The notes beneath the pieces were generated by a model. That model was not told the DNA's origin. It saw only the letters and a list, made by a program, of their open reading frames with translations, and made no database searches. The position numbers and the translations under genes are program-made. Of a stretch of DNA of 64,000 nucleotides, positions 1 to 12,414 are shown piece after piece. The DNA is from Malus domestica. Its lineage: Eukaryota; Streptophyta; Magnoliopsida; Rosales; Rosaceae. The stretch spans positions 2,671,001 through 2,735,000 of the forward strand of contig NC_091672.1 of assembly GCF_042453785.1 (NCBI RefSeq), in the 5' to 3' direction. Numbering within the stretch: position 1 is the first letter of the stretch; each line of letters opens with the position of its first letter.

Positions 1-328
1 CAGATATTTAGAATAAAAAAGGAAACCTAATAGATAATAAGTGCTATATATAAACATTAGAACCTTTTGAAAATATAGCTAAATGATTCCGTCAACTAAA
101 GAACATTTGAAAAACACAAAGCTAACACTTAAGTTTCTCCTCGGCTATGATGATAAGAATCTTTCACACACAACGAAATATTAATAGCTCTCATAGTTTT
201 TACTTCTCCGCATCATTCACTAGTTTTGTTTTTATGCCTGTTGTTACATATACCTTAGTTTCATCTCATTATCATATCACAATGGCTTTGAGTGGCAGCT
301 ACATTGCAATTTTTGTGTTTGGTCGCAG
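1..328 (+). other. Intron of the thioredoxin-fold gene
   Basis: The window opens inside an intron that ends with an acceptor AG at 327-328. No exon is recognisable upstream in the window. A short open frame here runs into the first exon by chance. Confidence 0.6.
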
Positions 329-2669
329 GTGGATCCAAACACTGGAGTTTCAATGTATGAATCAGATGACATAATCAAGTACTTGGTTGGGAAATATGGT
401 GCGTGTGGTCACACTCATCTTGCTACAATCACGTTATTTCATTATGTTTATTGTATTACCTTCATCTTACAGTGTATGCAGACATGATAGGGGATAGATA
501 CATAATACAACTGCACTATGACGTTTGGGTACATTTTTATACGTTAAGTTTATGGTAACTATTTGTTATGGAAGCAGTATACCTAGGCTCTACAAATTAT
601 GCTTCTATATCGCGATGCATTTTCTCTTTTTATTTCTTTGCTTTTTACAGAAGCTACACTTTCTTGAATAAGAGCTTCTACTAACTATATTATTCATTCA
701 TGCCAACCATTTAACACCAAATTCTTTTTAAAATTTCTTACCCCCGGTCCCCCAAATGTTTGTGCAGGTGATGGAACTGTTCCTCTTGCATTGTCACTTG
801 GTTTGTTAACGGTTAGCATTTGACTCGTCTCAAATTTTCTTTTTATCTTTAGAAAGTATATTTTTAATTAATTATTCTGGTTGTAAAATTGTTGTTTTTA
901 GTTATTTATTTATTTCAACTCTCGATTGCAGACTTTGACTGCAGGCTTTGCAATGATTGGTCGTGCGGGAAAGGTTAGCTTGTTTGAATTCTTTAAGTGT
1001 GTAATTCTTTTCACAACCTCTTTCTTTTGATTCGTTGTGTGTAGGGGGTGTGTGTCCTCCTAGAATATGCCTAGTTCATTAACTGCACGATGCATCAAAC
1101 ACTAAAGTTTGCCCACATTGAAAGCCCATGTTAGATTTTCGCCATTATATGTAATTTGTTTTACAAACTTAATTGATCAATCTCTTGTTCGATAATTCCG
1201 TTCAGGGTTCTCGCTATTCTCCATCAAAACTACCACCCAAACCACTTTTAGTATGGGCATACGAGGTTAGACTGTCATGCTCTGTACTTTATATCCTAAC
1301 TTATTTGAGGTCCTTATTATACATGATAGATATGCCTTGATTTTTTTTTTTTAAATATATGCATGTGTTGCTACCATGTTTATATATGAATTTTGGTTTC
1401 TTATATACATATATATACTGATACATCACACACAGGCCAAGTTGTAGTTTGAAATTTTTGTCTGTTTCAGGGATCTCCTTTTTGCAAACTTGTGCGTGAA
1501 GTACTTGTAGAGTTAGAACTGCCTCACATATATCGCAGGTAAATATGAGTAACAATAATTATGTTTAGGTCTTGTGTTATTATTAATTTTCATAATTCAT
1601 CAAGTAGCACACAATTCTAAGTGAACTTTTTACTTGTGAACTATCTTTTTCGTTGGCGGTTGTGTGATGATAGCATTGGTTTTGGCTCTTGTATAGGAAG
1701 TCTTACAATATTGATAAAACTATCTCTGGTGCACATGAAGAATATTATAAGACCATAGTAGCAAAGCTTCATTTGTACATACACAATGTTTTTGATAGGA
1801 ATGCGATTGAATATGCACGCGTGTGCAGATACACTCACAAGCAAAAACATTAGATGAACATAAGAACTCTAATCCAAGCCCCATAAATTTGTGGTATTTT
1901 GTGTCCCAGTGTCATATCTATGTTAATGTATGTACTTTTACAGTTGTGTCGTTCCAAGGTTGTGTATTGGGAAGATGCGATTTATTGTTACATGGTATTA
2001 TGATTCTGCATGTGTGTGCTCGTGTATATGATTCATATTTATCTAACATGTTTCTATCTCTTTGATGCTACATTTTGGCATCAATTTTGAACATTTTTCT
2101 GAAAATTTAATTTTTCTAATATTTCCACTTTCTCAATCTCGTAGGGTTTTTATTTTTTTATTATCCACGTCTCTCTGAATATATCTCTGTTGTTTCTGAA
2201 CTCGGGTATGGAGCATTATTTTTCCATTGTGTTGTAAAGGATTATCGCCTGTTTCAAGGTTTTTCTGATGCAAAGCGACCCATCATCTTTTGGAAGAACC
2301 AATTTAGCCTTCCTTTCAATGTCATCTGTTTCTGTTTTTGTGTACAACGATGTAAAGTATATTACTGAGAGATTATGAATACTCTTTTCAGCTGTGCTCG
2401 TGGCAGTCCAAAACGACAAATACTGTTTGAGAAAACCGGACGTTTTCAGGTACTTTCAATAATCTACAATGAATTCCTGAAGCTGTGGTTTTATCGTAAG
2501 AGAATGAAAGATTTCATCTCCATTTGACATGCCGTGAATTAGTAACTTGACAGTCTCAATCTTAACATTTTGACAGGCTCCTTACTTAGAAGATCCAAAT
2601 ACGGGGGTGGAAATGTTCGAAAGTGCAGAAATTGTAGAATATCTAAAAGCAACGTATGCTCTACAATAA
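329..2669 (+). CDS. Thioredoxin-fold / GST-N-domain protein, 3' exons (partial, At5g03880-like)
   Basis: Seven exons with GT-AG borders and consistent phases: 329-398, 768-811, 932-973, 1206-1265, 1471-1538, 2392-2449 and 2577-2669, ending in TAA. The 5' exons lie upstream of the window. The reading holds the end of one thioredoxin/GST-N-like module (VDPNTGVSMYESDDIIKYL), a linker (GDGTVPLALSLG, then GFAMIGRAGKG), and a second module with GSPFCKLVREVLVELELPH and APYLEDPNTGVEMFESAEI. The two modules repeat each other (DPNTGV-M-ES--I--YL), the tandem GST_N_3 arrangement of the At5g03880 family, annotated as a thioredoxin-family protein; its substrate is not established. SPFC sits where thioredoxins carry the redox CxxC but keeps one Cys, so disulfide chemistry would be monothiol at best. 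The fifth intron is the longest (853 bp). A Ty3 element lies 290 bp past the stop and may have altered the 3' UTR. Confidence 0.88.
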
Positions 2670-2958
2670 GTAATGCTTTCCTAAGGCACGCACTTTTTTT
2701 CATTTATATTTTCTATAAATTTGTTGTGTATTTTGTCACGCTTTTATGTTACTATGAAATTATATATGTCTTCGGCTTATTTTGTGTTGAATAGCTTTAA
2801 TTTCGTGTTCTGTCTGTTTGAATATTTTGTTGCGTGACATGATGCAGTAGAGTTATGTTTCGATAGTTGCAGTACGTATACTTGAAGTTTTATCGTAGTG
2901 GTTATCAATGATTTTGTAAATTATAGACTTTAGCTCCCTTCTGATTGTAAAAAAACTG

Positions 2959-3208
2959 TGATACGATACACCTACTTTACGTCTTCACAATTGTACTGTA
3001 ACTAGTATTATTAAGAGAAATATGACATCATCCTTCAATTATTACAACAACTACTATTTATAGTCACTTGCTAGCTTACTCCTTAAGCTACCCTCCAACA
3101 ACTTCTAACAATCTTAACAACTCAACCTCATCAACTAATTCCTTTATCACAACCTTACATCTGTCACAATTAGCTGCTGCCATTTGGCATTCTAACAGCA
3201 CCCTAACA
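2959..3208 (-). repeat. Left LTR (3' LTR) of the chromovirus
   Basis: 250 bp with TG...CA ends, preceded in the minus sense by the polypurine tract. It differs from the partner LTR at about three positions (near 2979-2981 and 3130). Confidence 0.93.
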
Positions 3209-3261
3209 ATACCCCCCTTGAAAACCTACTAACACAGAACAGAAACAAGCGCATTAGCATA

Positions 3262-3882
3262 TCAGAAATTGACAATTTCGGGGAATTTAGTCTTCAATTC
3301 CGCATAAGGCTCCCAAGTAGCATCCTCTGGTGAATGATTTGGCCATTGCACCAACACTTCAGTGACAGCTCCTTGTCCTTTCTTCACCATTCTCCTTTCC
3401 AAAATTGCAATTGGAACATCCTGCAGAATTCCAGCTTCAGTGATGACAGGTAAGGGCATTGTGGGAGTAACTTGGCTACCCAAATGCTTCTTTAAGCAGG
3501 AGACATGAAATACTGGGCGTAATTTAGAGCTGTCAGGAAACTTCAGTTTGTATGCCACTGTCCCAATCCGTGCCAGAATCTCAAAAGGTCCATAAAAGTG
3601 AGGCTGCAACTTCTGGAATGAATGAGAAGCCAGGGACTTATGCAAATAAGGTACTAAGCGCAAATACACCCAATCACCTACTTCAAAACTCCTTTCTTTG
3701 TGCTTCTTATCATACTGAATCTTCATTCGACATTGGGCTGCTTCTAGATTGGTTTTGAGTAGGGACAACATCCGATTCCTTTCCAACAAACATTGCTCTA
3801 CAGATTCTACCTTTGTAGTACCAGGTTCATAAGATGGAAGAAGTGGAGGGGTTTGACCATACACAATCTCATAGGGTGTCAA
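3262..3882 (-). pseudogene. Integrase C-terminal region with chromodomain
   Basis: 206 codons beginning MTPYEIVYGQTPP, the usual junction after the integrase core. The GPFEILARIGTVAYKLKFP segment is the integrase C-terminal fold. A terminal chromodomain reads VLVQWPNHSPEDATWEPYAEL. In chromoviruses this domain steers integration to particular chromatin. It is separated from the core by two TAG codons. Confidence 0.9.
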
Positions 3883-3933
3883 CTTTGTAGCAGTATGATA
3901 TTCGGTATTAAAACTCCATTTTGCCTACGATAG

Positions 3934-4521
3934 CTACAAGGCCCATTTCTTTGGTTGCAAACTGCAAAAACATCTGAGATATGTTTCCAGACAGCGATTC
4001 ATCACTTCAGTTTGGCCATTGGTTTGAGGGTGATACCCTGAACTATAACAGAGTGCAGAGCCTTGTAAAGTGAAGAATTCCTTCCAGAATTTACTCATGA
4101 AAATAGGATCTCGATGACTAACTATAGAAGTAGGCATACCATGGAGCTTAAAAATATTGTCAACAAAGAGTTGAGCAATCATTGAAGCAGAGAAAGGATG
4201 AGCCAAAGCCAAGAAATGGGCATATTTGGATAGACGATCCACTACCACCCAAATCACTGTTTTGCCCTTGCAAGGAGGGAGACCAACTATGAAATCCATG
4301 GAAATATCTGTCCATACCTTTGAAGGAATTGGTAATGGTTGTAAGAGGCCAGATGGAGAAAGAGTCTCATATTTGTGTTGTTGACAAATTGTGCAAGCAG
4401 CAACCATATCTTTGACATCCTTTTTCATGCCTTCCCAAAAGAAAGTCCTTGAAATTCGTTTGTAAGTTTTGAGAAAACCTTCATGACCTGCAGTGGGTGT
4501 AGGATGGTTTTCCTCAAACAC
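3934..4521 (-). pseudogene. Chromovirus integrase, zinc-binding and catalytic core (defective)
   Basis: The frame shows the HHCC zinc-binding region (GHEGFLKTYKRISRTFFWEG then CTICQQHK) and an rve core with SMDFIVGLPP and HPQTNGQTEVMN, which supply the first Asp and the Glu of the DDE triad. The second catalytic Asp is replaced by His (IVSHRDPIF). In-frame TAG codons bracket the segment at 4531-4533 upstream and at 3934-3936 and 3925-3927 downstream. A further TAG at 4690-4692 lies in the frame linking RNase H to integrase. Confidence 0.9.
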
Positions 4522-4696
4522 TTTAGAACTCTAAGTACTAAGAGGACTAAGAACAATTATGTGTTTGTATTTGAGAAACCCATTATCAATTGTAAACCGG
4601 AGATTAGCAATGGGAGTGGACTCTGATGAAGTTGATAACATTTTTTGAGTCTTCTCAATGATCCAAGAATCGTGCTCATTGTATCTCTTCTAATCA

Positions 4697-7342
4697 TCAA
4701 TCCAGGTAGAATAAGGATAGGAAATAGCCACACTCAACCATAGCACAAGCAGTAAGTACTGAGGAGTCAGTGGTTAATGGACTTTGAGAAAGAGCATCCG
4801 CAACTTGATTATCACAGCCCGGCCAATACTGAATTTCATAGTCGAATCCCATGAGTTTTGACACCCATTTCTGTTGAAAAGGGGTGTGAGCTCGGCCTTG
4901 CAAAAAGTATTTCAAGCTGTGATGGTTTGTGCGAATTATGAAATGGTTGCCAACCAAATAAGCTTGCCACTTGTGGATGGCGTGAATAATGGCAAACATT
5001 TCACGTTCATAAGATGAAAGGACTTGATTTCGAGGACTAAGAGCCTTACTTGTGAATGCAATGGGCCTGCCATCTTGCTGCAACACTGCCCCAATTCCAT
5101 GACCCAAAGCATCGCTTTCGATTATAAAAGGTTTGCTAAAATCAGGTAATGCCAAGACTTGTGGTGACAACATATCTTCCTTGAGAGTGTGAAATGCGTT
5201 AATAGCATCCTCAGACCATTTGAAGCTGTCTTTCTTGGTTAAGGCAGTGAGTAGGCCAATTATCTTTCCAAAATTGGGAATGAATTTCCTGTAGTATCTC
5301 GTCAATCCCAAAAAACCCCTTAAGGCTTTAACAGAAGTAGGAACGGGCCATTTAGATATAACGTCTAATTTTGCAGGATCCGCAACCACTCCTTGTTTAG
5401 ACACAATGTGACCCAAGTATTCCACCTTATCTCTGCTTAATGCACACTTGGACTTCTTAACAAAAAGAGCGTGCTGCTGCAGCATATCGAAGACAATTCT
5501 CAAATGTCGCATATGAGATTCCCAAGATGAACTGTACACTAAAATATCATCAAAAAATACCAGAATAAACTTCCTCAGGAATGGCCTAAAAATCTCGTTC
5601 ATTAAGCATTGGAAAGTGGCTGGAGCATTGGTTAAACCAAAGGGCATAACCAAAAACTCGTAGTGGCCATTATGCGTTCTAAAAGCAGTCTTCTCAATAT
5701 CACCAGGGTGCATGCGAAATTGGTGATAACCTGCCCTAAGGTCCAGTTTGGAGAAGTACTGAGCTCCAAATAATTCATCTAACAGTTCATCAATAAGAGG
5801 TATAGGAAATTTGTCCTTAATGGTGATCAGATTTAAACCCCTATAATCCATACACATTCGCCAAGTACCCTCTTTTTTCCTAACCAAAATAACTAGAGAG
5901 GAGTAAGGGCTATTACTAACCCTTATGAAACCGGCTTGAAACAGCTCAGTGACACACTTCTCTATTTCAGACTTTTGAACAGGACCAAATCGATAGGGTC
6001 TACTATTAGGAGGCTTATACCCTACAACTAATGGAATTCTGTGATCATGATGGCGGTGTTGAGGTAGGGTGGTAGGAGTTGAAAACAGTACCTCATATTC
6101 TTGTAATAATGATTGCAAGTTCTGTCGCTGTTGCTCATTGAGATTGTTGGATTGATTGTCACTGAGAAAATGATCATCACAAGGAACTTGAACAGGCTCT
6201 GGTTCTATTTGATATAGTACTGCTCCTACTATGCTTCCTTGTTGAAGAAGCTTCTGCATTTGCATAGCTGTAATATCCTCCATTTGATGCAGGGTAGATT
6301 TTGGGCTAGTAATACAAAAAGTTTGAGAGCCTTTTAAGAAATGCATGTATAACTTGTCGAAATCCCACAATATTGGGCCAAAAGTTCGCAACCATGGAAC
6401 TCCTAGTACCATTTTGCAACCACCCAATGGAATCACATAGAGGTCTGTTGTACAACTGTAACCCTGAATCTTGATGGTTGTTTGCGCCAAGGTCCCTTTG
6501 GTAGCCACACGACCACCATCTGCAATCTTGACATTAAAAATGTGACTTGTATCTAACTGCCTTCTCAAACGTTTAACGAGATCCAAATCAATAAAATTGT
6601 ATGAGCTGCCACAATCAATAAGGATCGTAACCGAGCAATTCTTGATGAATCCAGTAACCCTCATTATGTTGATCGTAGCAGGTGTAGGGATACCAAACAA
6701 AGCACATGCCGTGATTTCTGGTTCTTCAGTCTCAATGTCATCAGTAAGCACTCTATCATCCTGCTCCTGTACATCAAGGAGGAGCAATTGCTTCTTGTCA
6801 CATGAATGGCCTCTGACATATTTTTCTTTGCAATGGTAACACAACCCATTTTTTCGACAATGATCCACCTCCTTAGGGGTCAACTGTTTGACAGTGTTAA
6901 AATTGGACCTTAAATCCGGCTGTGGTTGATTGTGGACAGTATTCAAAGCTGAAGATCTCGAATTAGGAAAAACAAAAGAGGATCTCGGCAAAGATTTCAT
7001 CTTGAGATTTGATATAATGGCATCTATTTGTTGAACGAAAGAAGAAGCTTCGAGCACATCCCTTGGCTTAAGGAGTTTCACATCGTGACGTACTTCTGGT
7101 TTAAGACCCCCAATGAAGCAAGATTTGAGAAGAGTAGGGCTGATGTCCCTTGTGCGATTTGACAATCTGCGAAACTCGAGAATGTAATCTCGAAGGGTTC
7201 CCGTCAGTCGTAGTTTCACCAGATTCGCAGCAGTCTTTGAATTCGGAGGGTTCAAATTCTTGGCATAGCACCTTCGTGAAGTCGTCCCACTTTGGGTAGT
7301 TGGTGAGACATTTAGCCCATTGGAACCATTGAAGAGCTTCAC
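4697..7342 (-). pseudogene. Chromovirus gag-protease-reverse transcriptase-RNase H frame (defective)
   Basis: An 881-codon frame. A gag zinc knuckle (CYHCKEKYVRGHSC) lies near residue 170, a retropepsin-like site (LIDCGSSYNFID) near 240, RT with the FFDDILVYS catalytic box near 600, and RNase H to about 860. Oddities seen directly: the protease active site reads D-C-G instead of D-S/T-G; the RNase H segment reads TNHHSLKYF where the family has Asp in place of Asn; the first 70 or so codons are out of register with gag. Gag continues in another frame at 7101-7364 (MASFHMEGEALQWFQW) and probably begins at 7514-7717. At the 3' end the frame shifts just before the integrase region. Family knowledge makes these damage to a normal polyprotein, so this copy is probably not autonomous. 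Confidence 0.9.
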
Positions 7343-7513
7343 CTTCCATGTGGAAAGACGCCATTTTTACCTGTTTCGAGTCGTCAATACCAAAGAAATC
7401 AAAATAGTGCTAGACTTTATAGATCCAACCCATAGGATCGTCCCCTTCCCCAAATCTGGGAAACTCTTTATAAGAATGGCGATTGAACATGATGGGTCGA
7501 ATTCTAACCAAAA

Positions 7514-7717
7514 TTAGGGTTTGCCCCCATCGTGCATATTCAGATCACTGGGCGTAGCTTCAGAGGATTCGCCACCGCTCGGACCACCGTGACCCTTGGT
7601 TGCCAACGACCGAAGCTGCATCAAGATCAGATCTTGACTGGACTTGAGATCGGCGATCATGGTTTCCAGGCTAGAGACTCGGGATTCCATGGCTTTTCTG
7701 GAAGCTTGTCGAGTCAT
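7514..7717 (-). pseudogene. Probable N-terminal gag segment of the chromovirus
   Basis: 67 codons directly inside the 5' LTR, starting MTRQASRKAMESRVSSLETM with a predicted coiled-coil-like heptad stretch, typical of the start of plant Ty3 gag. It stops before the conserved gag region at 7101-7364, so gag is interrupted here. Confidence 0.6.
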
Positions 7718-7762
7718 ACACTATTGAAGGATCAATAGGGATCGTTGACTGGCTCATACCAA

Positions 7763-8012
7763 TGATACGATACACCTACTTTGCATCTTCACAATTGTAC
7801 TGTAACTAGTATTATTAAGAGAAATATGACATCATCCTTCAATTATTACAACAACTACTATTTATAGTCACTTGCTAGCTTACTCCTTAAGCTACCCTCC
7901 AACAACTTCTAACAATCTTAACAACTCAACCTCATTAACTAATTCCTTTATCACAACCTTACATCTGTCACAATTAGCTGCTGCCATTTGGCATTCTAAC
8001 AGCACCCTAACA
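7763..8012 (-). repeat. Right LTR (5' LTR) of the chromovirus
   Basis: 250 bp, the partner of 2959-3208. The primer-binding-site-like sequence lies just inside it at about 7750-7762 and the TSD AACTG follows at 8013-8017. Confidence 0.93.
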
Positions 8013-8017
8013 AACTG

Positions 8018-8701
8018 CAATAGAAGGGGAAGGATATTCTCTTGTTACATTTTCCTTATTGGACACTGAAAATTTAATCGAAAATTAACGTTACTCACCC
8101 GTTTATTCATACATTGTTAAATCACTATTAAAGAATGCCACCTTTAAGGAAAGTTATGCTGTCATATTGTTTTCACAACTTTTTCTGATGAAGTTGAATT
8201 TATATATGCTTATCGCGTTAAATCAGGAGTCACCAATGTTGTTCCTTAAGAAGTCTGTAAAATCAAAGTTTTTGAATTATACAAGAGAGAGCTACCAATG
8301 TGGGAGCGATGTTTGTGTTTTTCCCTTGCGCTCCAGAATTTGTTCGACAGTTCTGCTTAAACATGTCGAAGTTCCTTTTGAGATCTGCCAGAACTCTCAA
8401 AATTTGTCATCTGAGAGTTGTTTGCAGATCCTTGTTCGTTGTCTAGATATATTCATCGACTAGATTGAATGACGATAAATGTTATGCAACCGAGAGAAAA
8501 TGTATAGTAGATGAGTGAAGACACCGTTGAACCTAGGAATAAGTAATCTTCAGAACGTTTCTGGAGTAGTTCGTTATCTTCCTGTTACTCCTTGACAAAA
8601 TGATCGAATCCAGATCTCGAGTTGTGTCGCCCTCCTAGAGGAACTGGATCTGCTGGTTCTGCTGTAACTTCTGCTCCTTATCCCTCTAATCTTCCAATTC
8701 A
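8018..8701. other. Spacer, nothing recognised
   Basis: Sequence that was contiguous with 2953 before the retrotransposon inserted, presumably downstream DNA of the thioredoxin-fold gene. No conserved open frame or repeat seen. Confidence 0.4.
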
Positions 8702-9192
8702 GAGTAAATTGTGGCAATGGTCCCTCAACTTTTAATCAAATTGGAGCAATGATCCCTCAACTCATTACCATTGGTCCCTCAACTTATCAAAATGTGTAGC
8801 TATGGTCCTTTTTGTTAACTTCGTCAGAATTTTGTCAAAATAAGTTATGTTGGAAGGACCATGGCTACAATTGGGGTCCCTCAACTCATCAAAATATGTA
8901 GCTATGATTATTTTAGTCAATTTCGTCAGAATTTTGTCAAAATGAGTTATGTTGAAAGGACCATTGCTACAATTGGGTTAAAGTTGAGGGACCATTGCTT
9001 CAATTGGGTTAAAAATGAGGGATCATTTCTCTAGTTGGATTAAAGTTGAGGGACCGATGGTAATGAATTTTTAGTTGAGGGACTATAGCTGCACGTTTTG
9101 ATGAGTTGAATGACTAATAGTAATGGATTTTTAGTTGAGAGACCCTTACTTCAATTGAGTTAAAATCAAGGAACCATTTGTACAATTTACTC
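8702..9192. mobile_element. Mutator-like MITE with GAGTAAATTG termini
   Basis: Ends are GAGTAAATTGT and ACAATTTACTC. Flanking 9-mers TCCAATTCA and TCCAATTAA form a 9-bp TSD with one mismatch, which is the Mutator signature. The interior is an array of inverted and direct units (ggtccctcaact, agctatggtcc, gacaaaattt). Relatives are at 11949-12414 and 44561-44912. Confidence 0.82.
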
Positions 9193-9714
9193 TCCAATTA
9201 ATCAAACTTTCGACCTAGCATAAACGATTGTCGAAGGTTATCTGCAAAATAAATTTGTACCAAAAGGAAATTGCAGGTATGTGGCATATCCTCACAATGT
9301 GGGGACTGAAGCAAATGGTGCATATCCAAAGTGGATCCTCTTTAACTTTTGGTGGAGAATCTCTCCGTCTTTGTTTCTGAAGCTGAGAAGAAAAGAGTTG
9401 TCAACAGGTGAGCTCCTAATCTGCCACATTTTTTGTGGCAACTGGGGATGTTTTTTCACGTGTTTGTTAGTGGGGAATATACTTACCAGATGCGACTTAT
9501 CACCCATTTGCTTCCTCTAACTTCTAATCTGCAGGTCCTGTCAAATGGTGCGTATGAATGTTGAAATGTTTCAAAGGCAAAATTATTGGGTTCTTTGTCT
9601 TCCTGCATTATATTGGCACTTTATTTTATGACAATAATCTTGCAAATACATCATGATTTGCATGAGTTTTGTTTCTAACTATTGGACAAGAAGAGCATGA
9701 GTTCTATTTTATTA
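9193..9714. other. Spacer, nothing recognised
   Basis: Two overlapping short open frames on opposite strands around 9281-9520 have no family features. No repeat recognised. Confidence 0.35.
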
Positions 9715-10093
9715 GGCTTTTTGGCCAAAATGGTCCATGTGATTAACATAATTCCTCACTTTTGTCTCTGACAATGAAAATCGATAGAAGTGGTCTTTGA
9801 GTTTGTCCACCATAAATCATTTTGTTCCTTCTGTGTAAATCATTTTGGTCCTTACGAGAAAGTTAGTCATATCCTCGTTAAATTGTCATGGAAGTGACCA
9901 CTTGACCACTTTTTAAGGGTATTTTTTGTCAAACTAATCCCTCTACTTAATGAGGATATTTATATATTTTTCACGAAAAAACCAAAATGATTTATGGTGG
10001 CAAACACAAGGATTACTTCTATCGATTTTCATTGTCAGGAATTAAAGTGAGGAGTTATGTCAATTGCATGGACCATTTTGGTTTAAAAAAACC
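9715..10093. mobile_element. Mutator-type MITE, GGCTTTTTGGCC family
   Basis: Imperfect terminal inverted repeats (gcc-aaaatggtccatg at the left, catggaccattttgg at the right) enclose inverted units about 'callable' phrases such as tcgatagaagtggtc. Same family as 13186-13605 and the outer arms of 56158-57186. No clean TSD could be fixed. Confidence 0.65.
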
Positions 10094-11948
10094 TTTTTTT
10101 TTTAATTATTAGAAAGGAATTTAATTACTGGACACTCTAAAGGTCATCGTGTGCTTTTCCATGTGCAATTTCCTTAAATTTTTGAAATGGGATGATTGTA
10201 GATCGACTTTCAATAATATTAATGTCAAACAAACTTTCAACTTTTTAGGCAAAAAATCGCATATAGATCAGGTTTTGAAATTTCACAATATTCTCAAAAG
10301 ATTTGAAAGAGAAATAGGTTATGGTATATCTTGAAGGAGCATCTGTTGCAGGATATGGGATGTCTATGTTCTTGTGACATTTGAAGCTAAAATTATAGTG
10401 GCCTCTTTGGACAACATAACAGAAAACTGCAGAACAAAGGGACCAGAAACCCATTACCTTCCCATATAAAGCGTGCACAGTTTGCCATTGGTCACTGTTG
10501 GGGGACCCCAACACCAATTGGGAACCAAAACTGCAAAACCCATCTGTATCTGGGTAAGGTAGTATTCGTCCTCCAGAATAAAGTTAGGGGGGAAGGTTTT
10601 GAATAAAAATACGCGGGAAATGATTTCCACCCTCTCATTTATGTTTAAAAAAATACATTTGAGCTTTCTAACTGGTGCGGGTTAATCTGTCAATGAAATT
10701 GTTATATGAAAAATGATTTCCGCAGTCTCGTTTATGTTTAAAAAAAATACATCTGAGCTTTCTAGACTGGTGTGGGTTAATCTGTCGAGGAAATGGTCAT
10801 CCTTGGTGCCTTTTTTTTGGTGGGGTGGTGAGTGGGTTTATGGGGAAGGTTGTGGTTTGAAAAAAAGACTACAAAAAGACCCAAGCGTGACTCGTTCAAT
10901 GCAATTGACGTTTTTCGACTAAAACAAAAAACCAAGCTTGACAAGCCCTTCCTAACATTTGATGCATGTATTGTATTCCTCCTTGTACAAGTGATTTTTA
11001 ATGAAAAAAAAAACAAAGAATAGAAATGTTAGGGCGGCCGTAATTTGTAGGTTTGGTATCAATTAAGTTTGTTAGAACAATGTGTTTCCTCTTCTGTATT
11101 TAAGTTCGAATCCCCATTCTCGTAGTTTAATAATTCTAATGAAAATTAGAGCTTTACCATTACTCTTTTCTTTTCCTTCTTTGCTGCACTTGGGTAATTG
11201 AGAGATTAGTGATTGGCTTTTATGCTTGATCTATAGTAGAAGATAAACTTTACTTGCGCTCAGGCTTAGTATGCTACTATAACAGTATCTTGAAACATTA
11301 ACGTATCCTAAAACATTAACGTATCCTAAAACTTGGGTTATGTGCCACTTAGAGATTTGGACCTCATGAATCAAAAGAACCAAGATGGTTGTGGTGTTCC
11401 CCACAAATTTGACATGAAACGTTGTCAAATCTACTAGTTTCGAATAATGTTGTCTAGCCACTCAACATTACAATATAATAATATTTTCTTCAATAAATAA
11501 AATATCATAGTTTTAAATCTTGTAAATAACGAGTTAGCGAAACTAAAATTTGATTGCACCTTTAGTGTAAATATAATTGTTAGTGGGGTCCCCATATATA
11601 TGACATGGTACCACTAGCTGTCTATAGTCTGTGTCTCGAAGCTTTCCATAGAAAAGCCTTCACATTATGTGTTTCTTGTTTTCCTTGCCCTTTCTACTTT
11701 TAATTTATTTCTGCAGATTACCCACTCAGCATATATTTTAAAACAATTTCTTTTTGTAATCCTATATTCGACCAAGGTTGTTTACACGTTTAAAACGCAT
11801 TTATTCACCGTCGGTCACATCCTCTGATTTAACTAACTCATCATAGTTTAGTAATTTTTTTAATATAAAAAAGAGAAATGCTAAACCCTAGACTTTCTTA
11901 AAAGTAGAAGCAAAACTTTTCATATCATCTCTACTATCTTATGTTTTT
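10094..11948. other. Spacer with a two-copy tandem repeat
   Basis: About 10618-10704 is repeated at about 10710-10800 (aaatgatttcc...gggttaatctgtc, diverged). A 20-bp unit (aaaacattaacgtatcct) occurs twice near 11295-11332. No gene recognised; the 10245-10517 minus open frame has no family features. Confidence 0.45.
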
Positions 11949-12414
11949 GAGTAAATTGTAGTTATGGTCTCTTAATTTTAACTCAATTGAAGCAATGGCC
12001 TCTCAATTAAAAATCCATTACCATTGGTTCCTCAACTCATCAAAACGTGTAGCTATGGTCCCTCAACTAAAAATCTATTACCATTGGTCCCTCAACTTTC
12101 ATTCAACTGGAGAAATAGTCCCTTAACTTTAACCCAATTGTAGCAATGGTCCTTCTAATATAACTCGTTTTGACAAAAAATTTGACGTTGTTAACGAAAA
12201 TGACCATAATTACATACTTTGATGAGTTGAGGGACCCTAATTATATAAATGGTTATTCCAACATAACTTATTTTGACAAAATTTTGATGAAATTGATGAA
12301 AATGACTATAGCTACATATTTTGATAAGTTGAGGATCAATGGTAATGGATTTTTATTTGCGGGACCATTGCTACAATTGGATTAAAGTTGAGGGATTATT
12401 GCTACAATTTACTC
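11949..12414. mobile_element. Mutator-like MITE with perfect 9-bp TSD (GAGTAAATTG family)
   Basis: 466 bp bounded by GAGTAAATTGT and ACAATTTACTC, with perfect 9-bp TSD TATGTTTTT at 11940-11948 and 12415-12423. The interior repeats the same 'ggtccctcaact' type units as 8702-9192. Confidence 0.88.

Larger units (their letters stand above)
2954..8017 (-). mobile_element. Ty3/gypsy chromovirus-type LTR retrotransposon, full length with 5-bp TSD
   Basis: Two 250-bp LTRs (2959-3208 and 7763-8012) begin TGATACGATACA and end CACCCTAACA. The 5-bp AACTG duplication is at 2954-2958 and 8013-8017. Coding is on the minus strand. A polypurine tract (AAGGGGGG in the minus sense) abuts the left LTR. Next to the right LTR is TGGTATGAGCCA, close to an initiator-Met primer binding site lacking two bases. 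The order gag, protease, RT, RNase H, integrase, chromodomain marks a chromovirus. The 5.05 kb length and short LTRs favour the Reina clade (inference). Three differences between the LTRs were counted, implying recent insertion, although the coding frames are broken in several places. Confidence 0.95.

Noticed and set aside
6597-6849. Plus- and minus-strand short frames within the retrotransposon
   Set aside because: Shadows of the protease/gag frame on the minus strand.
10245-10517. 90-codon minus-strand frame
   Set aside because: No family features; no splice or promoter support.
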